DNA from: Lotus japonicus | Taxonomy: Eukaryota > Streptophyta > Magnoliopsida > Fabales > Fabaceae | Direction of reading: 5' to 3' | Assembly: GCF_012489685.1 (NCBI RefSeq) | Contig: NC_080046.1 | Location: 4,873,449-4,937,448 of the forward strand | DNA: 64,000 nt | Shown: one piece after another, positions 45,960 to 56,295 of the stretch | Layout: every line of letters begins with the position of its first letter | How positions within the stretch are numbered: the first letter of the stretch is position 1 | The notes under the pieces: model-generated | Told to the model about the DNA's origin: nothing | Seen by the model: the letters and a program-made list of their open reading frames with translations, nothing else | Database searches by the model: none | Position numbers and translations under genes: made by a program

Positions 45960-46430
45960 TTATTGAATTATGCTATACATCAACTAAAACATTATTTCAT
46001 TGTTCCTCTCAATCTGTTTTGTCCATCTCACATGTGCAATGTAAGCTCTTGCTTGGTTTGCAATTTGGTTTTGTATTTTTTTCTATAACAGATGCATCAT
46101 CTTGCACAATTTAAGATCATTCCCAATGTTGTAGAGTAAAAGAAAGACATTGATGCTCACAACTACCAAAGAAGCATGACGATGATTGATGATATGTGAT
46201 GAATTTGCAAGAAATGGAGCATGAGTTCTACACCAAGAATAGTATAAAATGTGTTATTCTAAATACAGTTGGTGACTACTATACAGCTCTAAAGGATCAC
46301 ACTTCTTGATAAATGGTGGAAAAAAAGAGCATGTAAAGATCAATGTTTGTTGTAATGATGTTTCAAAGTGTTGCCACCTATGTATAAGTAAATCCTTCTC
46401 CTATTTTGACATGTGTTACACTGAAAATTT

Positions 46431-46990
46431 TAAAATCTTCTTTTTAACTTTAGAGATTTTTTTATGCATATGTAACGTGACATATTCTTTTATATAAAAA
46501 GTATCATTATATTTTTTTTAAACAATCATATACTCTAAACTAATTGATTGATATTGTGTTAAATTACAAATAAAATCAAATGAGATACCAACCGAATGCA
46601 TTCAGTTATAAATGGAGAGGAGAAATTTCTGCACCAAAATTTTATTACCAAAACAAATCTATGTTGGCTAATTTAAAAATTTTAAATATGAGAAACTTTT
46701 TCATAAAATATTAAAATCTTCTTTTCAACTTTAGAGATTTCTTTATGTATATGTAACGTGAGATTTTATTTTATATAAAAAGTATCACTATATTTTTTTA
46801 AACAATCATTATATTCTAAACCAATTGATTGATATTATGTTAAATTTCAAATAAAATCAAATGGGATACCAACTGAATGCATTCAGTTATAAATGGAGAG
46901 GAGAAATTTCTGCGCCTAAAATTTATTGCCAAAACAAATCTATGTTGGCTAATTTGAAATCTATGCAAAATTATTTTTGTCGGTTTAAGG
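46431..46990 (+). repeat. Tandem duplication of about 281 bp
   Basis: 46431-46711 and 46712-46990 share long phrases (aactttagagattt, cagttataaatggagaggag, aaacaaatctatgttggcta) with about 90% identity by eye. Part of the Helitron interior. Confidence 0.75.
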
Positions 46991-47099
46991 TTCGTAAATT
47001 TTGTACAAAATCTGATATATTGCTATTTTATGACTTCAAATAAACAAAATGATGTCATATTTTATGATTTATCTTTCACAACCCTAATTTGTGCTACTA

Positions 47100-47345
47100 T
47101 CACATTCTTTTTTCCCATGATTAATATGTGTTTATCATCTGCTTTATTATAATTGTTCTTACATTCTTAGTATGTTAAATTTTTTATAATTTAAAATATG
47201 ATCGATGTATCAAATACAATAGACACATTTTTTTTTTCATGATTAATATGTGTTTATCATCTGCTTCATTAAGATTTTTCTTACATTTTTAGTATCATAA
47301 ATTTTTTTATAATTTAAAATATGATCGATGTATCAAATACAATAA
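47100..47345 (+). repeat. Tandem duplication of about 122 bp next to the Helitron 3' end
   Basis: catgattaatatgtgtttat and aaaatatgatcgatgtatca occur in both copies (near 47117 and 47240; near 47192 and 47315). Confidence 0.8.
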
Positions 47346-47354
47346 ACATATTCC

Positions 47355-47386
47355 CCCGTGCAACGCACGGGTAAAAAGAACACTAG
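47355..47386 (+). other. Helitron 3' hairpin and CTAG terminus
   Basis: 7-bp stem CCCGTGC/GCACGGG with a 3-base loop, 11 bases, then CTAG followed by host T. Confidence 0.75.
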
Positions 47387-47641
47387 TGCACTTTTAAATA
47401 GATGAAATGTTTCTAATTTATATCTGAAATCTTTTAGTTATATAATAATAGAAAAATAAAAATATGATACATATAAATATTATTATAGATTAATACTAGT
47501 TTTTTGAAATTATTGTGTTTAATCATTTTAACCATCAAAAATTATATATGTTTTTAAAATTTAGCAGTTATTTATTAATAATATATCATTATAAAATAAA
47601 ATATTTATTCCTTTTTTCTTCAAAGTTGTAGACAATTTTTG

Positions 47642-47679
<38 letters not shown>

Positions 47680-47695
47680 ATATGTTTCGTTGAGT
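47387..47695. other. AT-rich spacer with an AT microsatellite
   Basis: No gene. An AT dinucleotide run lies at about 47646-47674. Confidence 0.5.
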
Positions 47696-47704
47696 TAACT
47701 TTTT

Positions 47705-48235
47705 GGCTAAAAAGCACTTTTGGCCCCTGATGTTTCAAGTTTGTGCAAATTCTGCCCCTACTCTTTTTTTGTCGATGTTTCTACCCTTCATGTTTTCAAA
47801 CAGTGCACCGTCTACCTCTCCGTCAGTCAGACGTTAAAAAACTAACGGAATGAGCTGATTTGACTTTTTTTAAAATATTTTTTGGACCTGCCACGTGGAA
47901 ATTACAAGTGAAATTGGAAAAATTGGGCATGAGAGATTCAAACTCAAGAACTATAAGTAGAAAAACATGCATTTAACCAGTTCAGTTACATACATAATTG
48001 ATATATACATCAAACAAATTTAATTTAGATCATTTCTTTGATCATCATCATCAACTTCATATACTCCTCTTCATCTCTCCAATCCACTCAGGAACCTCTC
48101 ATGAGAAAGCCTAACTGACGGAGGGGTAGACGGTGCACTGTTTGAAAACATGAGGGGTATTAACGTCGACAAAATAGAGTAGGGGCAGGATTTGCACAAA
48201 CTTAAAACATCAGGGGTCAAAAGTGTTTTTTAACC
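47705..48235. mobile_element. Mutator-like MITE
   Basis: Long terminal inverted repeats of about 150 bp (47705-47850 against 48103-48235: ggctaaaaagcacttttggc at the left, its complement at the right, and agtgcaccgtctac shared). Flanked by 9-bp repeats taacttttt (47696-47704) and taatttttt (48236-48244), one mismatch, the length made by Mutator transposases. 531 bp, no transposase. Confidence 0.8.
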
Positions 48236-48244
48236 TAATTTTTT

Positions 48245-48480
48245 AGGCTTAAATATATTTTAGGTCCCTGACATTTTAAGAGGAATTAAATTGGATCTCT
48301 GACTTTTAAATTTTTTGAATGTTATCCACGATAATTTTTTTTAGTCAAATTAAGGACAATTGATGACACATTGGATCTCTGACTTGAAGATCAATGTGTT
48401 GTGAACGACATATCAAATATTCAGCCCGATCCAAAAATTAACGAGTTTGTAGTCAGTTTACAAAAATGGTCAAATATCTA
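48245..48480. mobile_element. Second MITE-like fragment
   Basis: Starts aggcttaaatatattttagg tccctga, a Mutator-type MITE end style common in plants, and contains ggatctctgacttt repeated near 48293 and 48372. No matching right end. Confidence 0.3.
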
Positions 48481-49870
48481 AGCTTGGTTTTTACAAATTT
48501 TATCAAATCTTTTTACATTGGAAGAAATTAAGACTTCAAGGGAGGATGATTTAGAGATATTGGGGCTCTGCTATGGAAAGGATTTCACTGTTTTAGTCTA
48601 GTCCGATAAGCAAGGTTCGTGAGGTGATGGCACTTTGGTCTTAGAGAGTCTTTGTGTGAATGATGTGTGTTGTTTGTTTGCTTGAATTATTTTATGCTTC
48701 TATGCATATTTGTTGCATGATGATGACATGATATGATATTGATGATATTGTTTGGTTGTTGATTATGAGATATATGATATGTGATGAGATGCATGTTGTG
48801 CTATTATGATATATGTTCTATGAGTTATATGCTATGAGATATATGTCATGATGTTGCGTGCTTGACTATGACTTGCATGAGATATAAGATGCGGTTGCAT
48901 GACATGTGCATAAAAGCAAATGAGGTTTGAAGTTGTGAAGGTTCAAACCAGACCGTGGTGACAATTAAGGTTCGGAGCCATGAAGGTTCGACTAGTCAGA
49001 GCTGTGCATGTTCGATAAGAGTGTGAGTTAGTCCAAGAGATGAGATGTTCATGAAGAAGTGTCATATCAATGGCAGGTTACTGGTATGGAGACTAGCGAA
49101 ATGGGTATCCATGTGATTGTCCCGCCTCCCATGCTTGGTTGTTGGCATATATCTAGATTTTTGTTGAGAGTCTACATATAGCCTGAAATATGATCTAACT
49201 TGATTGGATCTAACCGATATTTTTTAGAACATGATATATGTGCTTATTTTATATGCTAAACATGCTTATGATATTGTTTGAAAACATGATTTGTGTGCTT
49301 ATTTTATATGCTAAACATGCTTATGATATTAGAGCTTTTGTTGTAGTTCTGTGATAACATGCTAAGTAGGATAGTAATACCTATGTTGTGTTTATGATTA
49401 TATTGTTTGGAACTATGTTGTATTGTCATGTTTTTCCCCCTTGGTCAATTATTTTTGAAAGTTGACCCTCTATGTTTTTTGTGTTGTGTGACCGCTTAAC
49501 ACCAAGGTCTTAGCAATCATGATGTGGTACGTGAATCAGATCGCGACGAGCGTGGACTACGAGCTTCTTGAAGGAGGTTCACCTCAGCATGGACGATCGA
49601 TGATGCTATGGAAAATAGGGGTTTTCCTAAGTAGTGTTTTTGGATAGAGAGTGAATCAACTTAGTGTATTACTTTTGCATGAGTTTCGTAATTGTTTTTT
49701 AATTAAGTCTCTCGTATGTAGCCCTCTGTGGTGGCACAGTGAGCAAGTTGAATTTGAAATTATTTATAGCTGATTTTGAACTATGGCTTTAATGGCCTTG
49801 GTTTTTGAACATTTTATTTATTTAATGAGGTTTCATTAATGACTATCAAATGCATTCGCAAAAAAATTGG
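48481..49870. mobile_element. Probable LTR-retrotransposon relic
   Basis: No ORF. Low-complexity gatatgatatgagatatatg stretches (48720-48900) and phrases such as gaaggttcaaaccagaccg and gaaggttcgactag recall gypsy LTRs of legumes. A 52-bp tandem duplication (tgtgcttattttatatgcta aacatgc) lies at 49210-49330. Boundaries and terminal repeats not found. Confidence 0.35.
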
Positions 49871-50310
49871 GGGTTTCTGGTTACTAGTGACCCTCGAGAA
49901 ATCAGGTTATTTCATGAATCTTGTTTTATGTGATTGAGTGAAAAAGACACAATCTACAATGCGTCAGTTGAAAACAACTTCTGGGTAGGTCACTTAAAAA
50001 ATTGTGTTTAATGAAAATAATATTCTTTAGTGATTTTACTTCTTCAAAATACCCTCCTTAAAACCTAGAAAAAAATCCCCACAACGGCTTCTCGAGCGAG
50101 CATTTCAGCCATGGCCCTCCCTCACTTCTGACCCGAAACCTTCTCCGACAATGTGAATGTTATTTTTCTTTCTTTATTTTTTTTTTCACTTTTTCACTAT
50201 GTGTCTACGTGAGTGCTTTTATTTTATTTTTTGAAAACTAAACTGAAATTATTGAATCAAACGCTTGGTGGGAACAACCTTACCCACCTAAGTAGTCAAC
50301 GTTCAAGGGC
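49871..50310. other. Spacer, no supported gene
   Basis: A short stretch ending before 50160 is GC-richer (ccacaacggcttctcgagcg, gccatggccctccctcact) and could be a gene trace, but I cannot assign it. Phrases near 49935-50040 recur in degenerate form near 52655 and 52805. Confidence 0.35.
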
Positions 50311-51700
50311 CTCTGAGATGCAACTAAGTAACACAAGAAAGGGGGGTTTGAATTGTATACTTGAAATTTACGTTTTAAAACTTTGGTTTATGAAAAGAAT
50401 ATAAGTTCTTTTAATAAAACGTTAAGTATGACTTTCGTAAACAATTTAGTGCAGCGGTAATAAGTTAGCAAAGCAGAGCGATCAGCACACAGAGATTTAT
50501 ACTGGTTCACCCTAAACGATTGAGCTACGTCCAGGACTTGGCCACCACCAAGATTTTCACTAGCAAGTAACAAGGACTTCTCCAATACAAGTATTCGACA
50601 GGACTTCTCCAACAAGTATTATCACGGACTCCTCCAAGTATTCTACAGGACTCCTCCTACAAGTATTGGTCAGGACTTCTCCAATAATCTTAAAAAGATT
50701 AAGTCACTCTACATAATTTCTCTTCGTTCAAGAGTAGTGGTAGAGAATTTATGGTACTGGAACTCTAAGTGTTTGGGTTCAGATATGACTTTAGATCACT
50801 TAAGAGTTCTGAAACTAAGTGAGAAGAGAATAAAAATATTTGACTCTTTTAAGGTACGAGGTTCTCTCTTTCACTTGCAGAAGTAAAGGCTTGTGTTTGA
50901 CACTTAGGAATTTCTACTTGAGCTTAGAAGTTTGGAATGAATGCTTGAATACTTGTTTTCTCAGAATTAATTCTCTTGTTCTTCAAATCTTCAATAGTGT
51001 GTCTTAAATACTCGCTTGCTAGTGTTGTAGCCGTTGTGAGACAAAATCCAACCGTTGATTTAGCCGTTGTGAAGTGAAATCAAACCGTTGATTCAAATGG
51101 CTTTGATTGGTGGCTTCATTTAATGCGGACTCAGAAGCAAGTCTATCCTTTAGCCATAAAGATGATGTTTGTCAGCTAGTAGGTAGTGATAGACTTTGGG
51201 ATACTTTTCAGACATGAGACAATTTGGAAATTTGATGTTGACGGCTTGTACTTTTCCCTTGTTGGTCAATGTGCCTTTAGCTGAAGCAATTTGTCTTCAC
51301 GTGATCTGGTTTGAATATAAGTCAATTGGTTGCCTTTTTATTTGAATGTTGGGCAACTAGTTGCAATCAAACTTTAACTTTGGAGCTCAAAATTTGTCTT
51401 CAATAAATCTGACTGATGACGTGGCATTGAACGGTCAGAGACTTGGATCTTGAGTAAGAGTCAGTTCGCCTCACAGAACTGTCTTGCAACTTCTGAAGTT
51501 TTTTCCTATTTGGCTTTTTCCTTTTTGAAGTGATGGAATGTTGAAGCATATGACATTTTCTTGAGTTTCTCCTGAAATTAAAATGTTATAGTGAGTTTAA
51601 TTTCCAGCGAAACTTCTTCTATAAAATTGTTATAATCAAAATAAGATTTTAAAAACGTTATGATGTGTTTGAACTTAACAATCAACGTGAGTACTTTTAG
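50311..51700 (-). mobile_element. LTR fragment or solo LTR of a copia-like element
   Basis: aggggggtttgaatt near 50338 in reverse complement (aattcaaacccccct) is the kind of sequence found at the end of the Sirevirus LTR at 54280. agatttatactggttcaccc near 50493 is a familiar legume LTR phrase. Inside, 50571-50690 is a tandem array of about five 27-30-bp units (core ggacttctccaa, caagtatt). No coding domain. No matching partner LTR in the window. Confidence 0.4.
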
Positions 51701-52904
51701 CTTTATAGAAGTCAAGTAAAAAATGTTACTATATCTCCATCAATTAGTATGGTAGTGGGAGACGAGAGAGAATAAGTAGTTTGTGAGTTGGGGTATAGTT
51801 AACCCGAAATATTACCAAGAACCGAGATTACGTCGAAGGTAGGAATTCGTGGAAGACCTAAATAGGTCAAGGCCATTAGATGGATTTTTTGGATTCCTAT
51901 AAACAAATTGACTAAGTGTTCATATTAGGCCGAAGTTCCAAGTCAATGTTTGAAGTCTCATTTTTCCAAGAGTCAACGAAAATCCTAAACATCCTGTGAA
52001 GAATGACCATATTTTGAGTCGAAGACATGGAAACCGCACCTAAGGAGTGTTTACACGATTCAAAGGCAAGGAAGCAACTGTTGAGTGGTTTTCATGCTGA
52101 ATGATACGTGTGAAGATCTTATAACTTAGATGTTTATAATTAGTTTAGAATTCCCTCTATAAATAGTAGTAAGTACAATGTAACAGGAGTCCACAAATTA
52201 CTACTCGAAGCAACTCCCTTAATAGTTGTACCTCCATCCTATTCAAGTGACATATAAGAGTACACATTGTGTGAACCACCTTTTCAATTCTATGCGATTT
52301 TTCTTTTCATTTTCATTTGATTTTCCTTTTGATCTTTGTTTTTCTTTTTATTTACTAATTTTCTTCACTTATCCAACACTATTTACACTTAAACACTTCG
52401 TAAAACATGAACATTTTCACTAAAAAGAACCCAAAGATACAGATCCAATACCCAAATTACCCTGTGGATTCTCTTATTTTTTTACCAAAAAACCGAATAA
52501 ACAAGTATGTATGTGGTGTTTTATGTGAATGAGAATGAATAAATTTTAAAAAAATCTCAGGCTTCCGCAATATGTGAGGGAGGCAGTGGGCGATGAAAGA
52601 GAATAAGTAGTTTGAGAAGTGAGGTGCGTATGAGGTATCTTAATAAATGAGTAGAAAGAGCGGAGTCTACGATGAGTCATTTGAAAAATTGTGTCATGCT
52701 TTTGTAACCCTTGAGTGCGGAAGTTGAAGATGATGTAATGGGAGATGAGAAATAATAAAACGGAGTGAGAAAAGACGGAGGTGATGTGTTTGAGGTCTTT
52801 AATGTGAATGAGTGAGAAAAGACAGAGTCTATGATGAATTGATTAAAACAATTCCCCACAGCAAGTCACGAAAAATTTGTATTTAGTGATAGTAATTTCC
52901 TTAA
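51701..52904. other. Spacer with repeats and an LTR-like promoter stretch
   Basis: gaataagtagtttg-containing 40-bp phrases at about 51754-51792 and 52583-52620 flank a stretch with a TATA-like ccctctataaatagtag near 52152. This may be a solo LTR or small insertion. Phrases around 52660-52690 and 52805-52835 (agtctacgatgagtc versus agtctatgatgaatt) are another degenerate duplication. No gene supported. Confidence 0.35.
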
Positions 52905-53105
52905 GGGCTCGTTTGGCACGCCGTATTAGGCATGATAGTATAAGCTTATACAATACATTATAAGTTTATCCATTGTTTGGTGATGACATTGTATTGTATA
53001 AGCTTATCCATCAAAGTCCCCTTATACGTTAAAATGATGTATTATTTAATCCATCATGTGAGTGATGGATAAGGCATGATAAGGTTGTGACGTATAAGTC
53101 ACCAT
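52905..53105. mobile_element. Harbinger/Tourist-like MITE, left part, cut by the Sirevirus
   Basis: Starts GGGCTCGTTTGGCACGCC after TAA (52902-52904), the target-site type of PIF/Harbinger. Internal ataagcttatacaat palindromes. Its other end should lie beyond the right LTR, outside the window. Confidence 0.5.
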
Positions 53106-54312
53106 TGTAAGATCAAGTTTTGATCTAGTAGTACAACTCTATGTTTTGATGATTACAAGTTAACCTTTTGATATGAACAATTGTGGTACTCTAACGTGTT
53201 TTTCTGAGTGTGCTATTTGCAGGTTCTGACCTCAACTCAATCTCACACAAATCAGAAGCACTGTGTATAAAGAGTGACCCAAGCAACGCTTTCGCATTCA
53301 CCATGTTCAGTATGAACAGTGGAAAAGCTTCAGAAGTTCTGTAGCTATACAAACTCTGATGTGGACTCAGTCGCTAGAAGCTCTGAAGATCCAGAAGTTC
53401 TGATAACCAAGAAACACTGAAGGTTCAGATGTTCTGATGGTGTAGAAGACTCTGAAGATCCAGAAGCTGAATAGTGGAAACTCTGAAGTCCAGAAGCAAG
53501 AAACTCTGAAGGCCATGTTCTTCCCTCTGAGTTCAGAATCAGAAGATACAATGGTCAGAGGATCTGTGCTTTCCCTCTGACTCTGATCAACCGGCTTCAC
53601 AAGTTCCAATACGAAGCATTCCTCTGATCAGAAGTCTCCTAGGTTTAAAGGTCGCGTCGCTATCCAAGTACAAAAGCAACTGTACCTTCCTGACGACCTA
53701 CCTAACGTTCTCAGCCACAGCAGAAGCTGGATTTTCCAGAACTGCCCTCCAACGGTAGCATTTCCCATGCATCACTCAACCCTAATCCTTGGAGTATATA
53801 TAGAGGCTGAAGATTGAAAGAAGCGGCTAGAAGCAATACATACGCGCAAGACATATTCAAATTATTCTAAGCTTTCTTTCATCTGAAATTCATTGAGTTT
53901 ACTATTAGCTTTTTAGAAGCAAATCTCTTGTAAACAATTCTTTGATAAACAGTTTGTTTAGTTCCTTTAGGAGATCAAGGCTGATCGGATCCTAGAGAAG
54001 ACTAAGAGAGTGAATCTTAGTGTGAGCTAAGTCAGTGTAATTGTTAGTCACTTGTAGGTTTCAAGTGCAGTTGTAACTCTTACCTGATTAGTGGATTGCC
54101 TTCATTCTAAGAAGGAAGAAATCACCTTAACGGGTGGACTGGAGTAGCTTGAGTGATTTATCAAGTGAACCAGGATAAAATCCTTGTGTGCTTTTCTATC
54201 TCTTATCTTTGGCACTTAAGTTCTCGAAAGATTTGTCAAAATCTTTAAGGTGGAAGTTTTGTACTGAAAACGTTATTCAAACCCCCCCTTTCTACCGTTT
54301 TTCATACCTTCA
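53106..54312 (+). repeat. 5' LTR of the Sirevirus
   Basis: TGTAAGATCAAGTTTTG to ACCTTCA. TATA-like gagtatatatagaggc at about 53792-53807. 53325-53600 is an array of short degenerate agaagctctgaagatcc units. The same start reappears at 63990. Confidence 0.9.
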
Positions 54313-54314
54313 AT

Positions 54315-54326
54315 TGGTATCAGAGC
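54315..54326 (+). other. Primer-binding site, initiator tRNA-Met
   Basis: TGGTATCAGAGC, two bases after the LTR; standard for copia elements. Confidence 0.92.
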
Positions 54327-54384
54327 GCAAGTTCTGATTACCACACCTAACAGTGTTCAGTGATCCGGGCCGGTGTGAAAAACA

Positions 54385-56295
54385 ATGGCTGCCACCACCA
54401 GTGAAACTCAAAGAGATGGTTACAATGCAAAGCCTCCTATGTTCGACGGTCAAAGGTTCGAATATTGGAAAGATAGACTGGAAAGTTTCTTTCTGGGTTT
54501 CGATACAGATCTCTGGGATATTATTGTGGATGGCTACGAGCGTCCCGTTGATGCAGATGGCAAGAAGATCCCAAGGTCAGAGATGACTGCAGATCAAAAG
54601 AAGCTGTACTCACAACATCACAAAGCAAGAGCAATTCTTCTAAGTGCTATTTCCTATGAAGAGTACCAGAAGATTACAGATCGTGAGTTTGCAAAAGGCA
54701 TTTTCGAATCTCTGAAGATGTCTCATGAAGGAAACAAGAAAGTCAAAGAATCAAAGGCATTGTCTTTGATCCAAAAGTATGAATCCTTCATCATGGAGCC
54801 AAATGAGTCCATTGAAGAAATGTTCTCCAGATTTCAGTTGCTTGTAGCTGGCATACGACCTCTCAACAAGAGCTACACAACAAAAGATCATGTCATAAGG
54901 GTCATCAGGTGTCTTCCTGAAAGTTGGATGCCTTTGGTGACTTCAATAGAGCTCACGAGAGACGTTGAAAATATGAGTTTAAAAGAACTCATCAGCATTT
55001 TGAAGTGCCATGAGCTGAAGCGCTCAGAGATGCAAGATCTGAGGAAAAAGTCCATAGCCTTGAAATCCAAATCTGAAAAGGCTAAGGTTGAGAAGTCAAA
55101 GGCTCTTCAAGCTGAAGAAGAGGAATCTGAAGAAGCATCAGAAGATTCTGATGAAGATGAGCTGACTCTGATCTCCAAGAGACTCAACCGCATCTGGAAG
55201 CACAGGCAGAACAAGTTCAAAGGCTCTGGAAAGGCAAAAGGAAAGTATGAGTCCTCAGGCCAGAAGAAGTCTTCAATCAAGGAAGTCACATGTTTTGAGT
55301 GCAAAGAATCTGGGCACTACAAAAGTGATTGTCCAAAGTTGAAGAAAGACAAGAAGCCAAAGAAGCACTTCAAGACGAAGAAGAGTCTGATGGTGACATT
55401 TGATGAATCAGGGTCAGAGGATGTTGACTCTGATGGTGAAGTCCAAGGACTCATGGCAATTGTCAAAGACAAGGAAGCAGAGTCAAAGGAAGCTGTTGAC
55501 TCTGACTCAGAATCAGAAGGAGATCCTAACTCAGACGATGAAAATGAGGTATTCGCTTCTTTCTCTACCTCTGAACTGAAACATGCATTGTCTGATATCA
55601 TGGATAAGTATAACTCCTTATTGTCTAAGCATAAGAAGCTGAAAAAGAACTTATCTGCTATTTCCAAAACTCCTTCTGAACATGAGAAAATTATTTCTGA
55701 TTTGAAAAATGATAATCATGCCTTGATCAATTCCAACTCTGTGCTTAAGAACCAGATTGCTAAGTTAGAAGAAATTGTTGCCTGTGATGCCTCTGATTGT
55801 AGAAATGAATCTAAGTATGAAAAGTCTTTTCAAAGATTCCTAGCTAAAAGCGTGGATAGAAGCTTAATGGCTTCAATGATCTATGGCGTAAGCAGAAATG
55901 GAATGCATGGCATTGGCTATTCTAAACCAATTAGAAATGAGCCCTCTGTATCTAAAGCTAAATCCTTGTATGAATGCTTTGTTCCCTCTGGTACCATATT
56001 GCCTGATCCTGTACCTGCTAAAGTTGCTAAAAACCCTCTTAAAAAGGGATCTTTCTCTATGACTAAATATCATGCAAATATTCCTTTAAAATATCATGTT
56101 GAGACACCCAAGGTGATCAGAACCTCTGGGGTAACTAACAAGAGAGGACCCAGAAAGTGGGTACCTAAGGACAAGATTATCTATGTTGCAGATATCCTTG
56201 ATAGCTCCACTGAAACACCAATCATGGTATCTGGACAGTGGATGCTCGCGTCACATGACGGGAGAAAGGTGTATGTTCCGAGAGCTGAAACTTAA
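54385..56295 (+). CDS. Sirevirus gag
   Basis: 636-residue frame starting [18 protein letters not shown]. The UBN2/Retrotran_gag_2-type capsid region covers about residues 20-215 ([33 protein letters not shown]). It is followed by a Lys/Glu/Ser-rich coiled part, a CCHC zinc knuckle at residues 303-316 ([14 protein letters not shown]), and a long acidic, coiled-coil C-terminal extension typical of Sireviruses. The last 40 residues before the stop at 56293 are out of the pol frame: protease coding sequence is already running one frame over from about 56183. In SIRE1 gag and pol share one frame, so a single-base indel near here is likely. Confidence 0.85.
   Translation: MAATTSETQRDGYNAKPPMFDGQRFEYWKDRLESFFLGFDTDLWDIIVDGYERPVDADGKKIPRSEMTADQKKLYSQHHKARAILLSAISYEEYQKITDREFAKGIFESLKMSHEGNKKVKESKALSLIQKYESFIMEPNESIEEMFSRFQLLVAGIRPLNKSYTTKDHVIRVIRCLPESWMPLVTSIELTRDVENMSLKELISILKCHELKRSEMQDLRKKSIALKSKSEKAKVEKSKALQAEEEESEEASEDSDEDELTLISKRLNRIWKHRQNKFKGSGKAKGKYESSGQKKSSIKEVTCFECKESGHYKSDCPKLKKDKKPKKHFKTKKSLMVTFDESGSEDVDSDGEVQGLMAIVKDKEAESKEAVDSDSESEGDPNSDDENEVFASFSTSELKHALSDIMDKYNSLLSKHKKLKKNLSAISKTPSEHEKIISDLKNDNHALINSNSVLKNQIAKLEEIVACDASDCRNESKYEKSFQRFLAKSVDRSLMASMIYGVSRNGMHGIGYSKPIRNEPSVSKAKSLYECFVPSGTILPDPVPAKVAKNPLKKGSFSMTKYHANIPLKYHVETPKVIRTSGVTNKRGPRKWVPKDKIIYVADILDSSTETPIMVSGQWMLASHDGRKVYVPRAET

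Larger units (their letters stand above)
42512..45986 (-). mobile_element. Internally deleted LINE lacking reverse transcriptase
   Basis: Flanked by 12-bp repeats aaacattatttc at 42500-42511 and 45987-45998, interpreted as a target duplication. Minus-strand order: ORF1 with RRM (45959-45504), ORF1 C-terminal part (45597-44254), a linker ORF (44202-43885), then an endonuclease N-terminus joined to an RNase H (43901-43119) and a 3' UTR (about 43040-42512). The whole reverse transcriptase and the rest of the endonuclease are missing. No poly(A) is visible at the 3' end, unlike the other LINE tails here. Confidence 0.7.
38991..47386 (+). mobile_element. Candidate non-autonomous Helitron with nested insertions
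   Basis: The 5' end TCTATCTATATATATTAG follows an A (38990); the 3' end CTAG at 47383-47386 precedes a T. Eleven bases before CTAG lies a hairpin CCCGTGC-AAC-GCACGGG (47355-47371). A/T insertion context, TC start, hairpin and CTAG match plant Helitron rules. No Rep/helicase is visible, so it is non-autonomous. The interior holds tandem repeats, a second 5'-end-like sequence near 39608, a Stowaway MITE, a probable captured exon (41837) and a LINE (42512-45986). Without MITE and LINE it is about 4.6 kb. It is possible that two Helitrons are juxtaposed and the 5' and 3' ends are not a natural pair. Confidence 0.65.
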
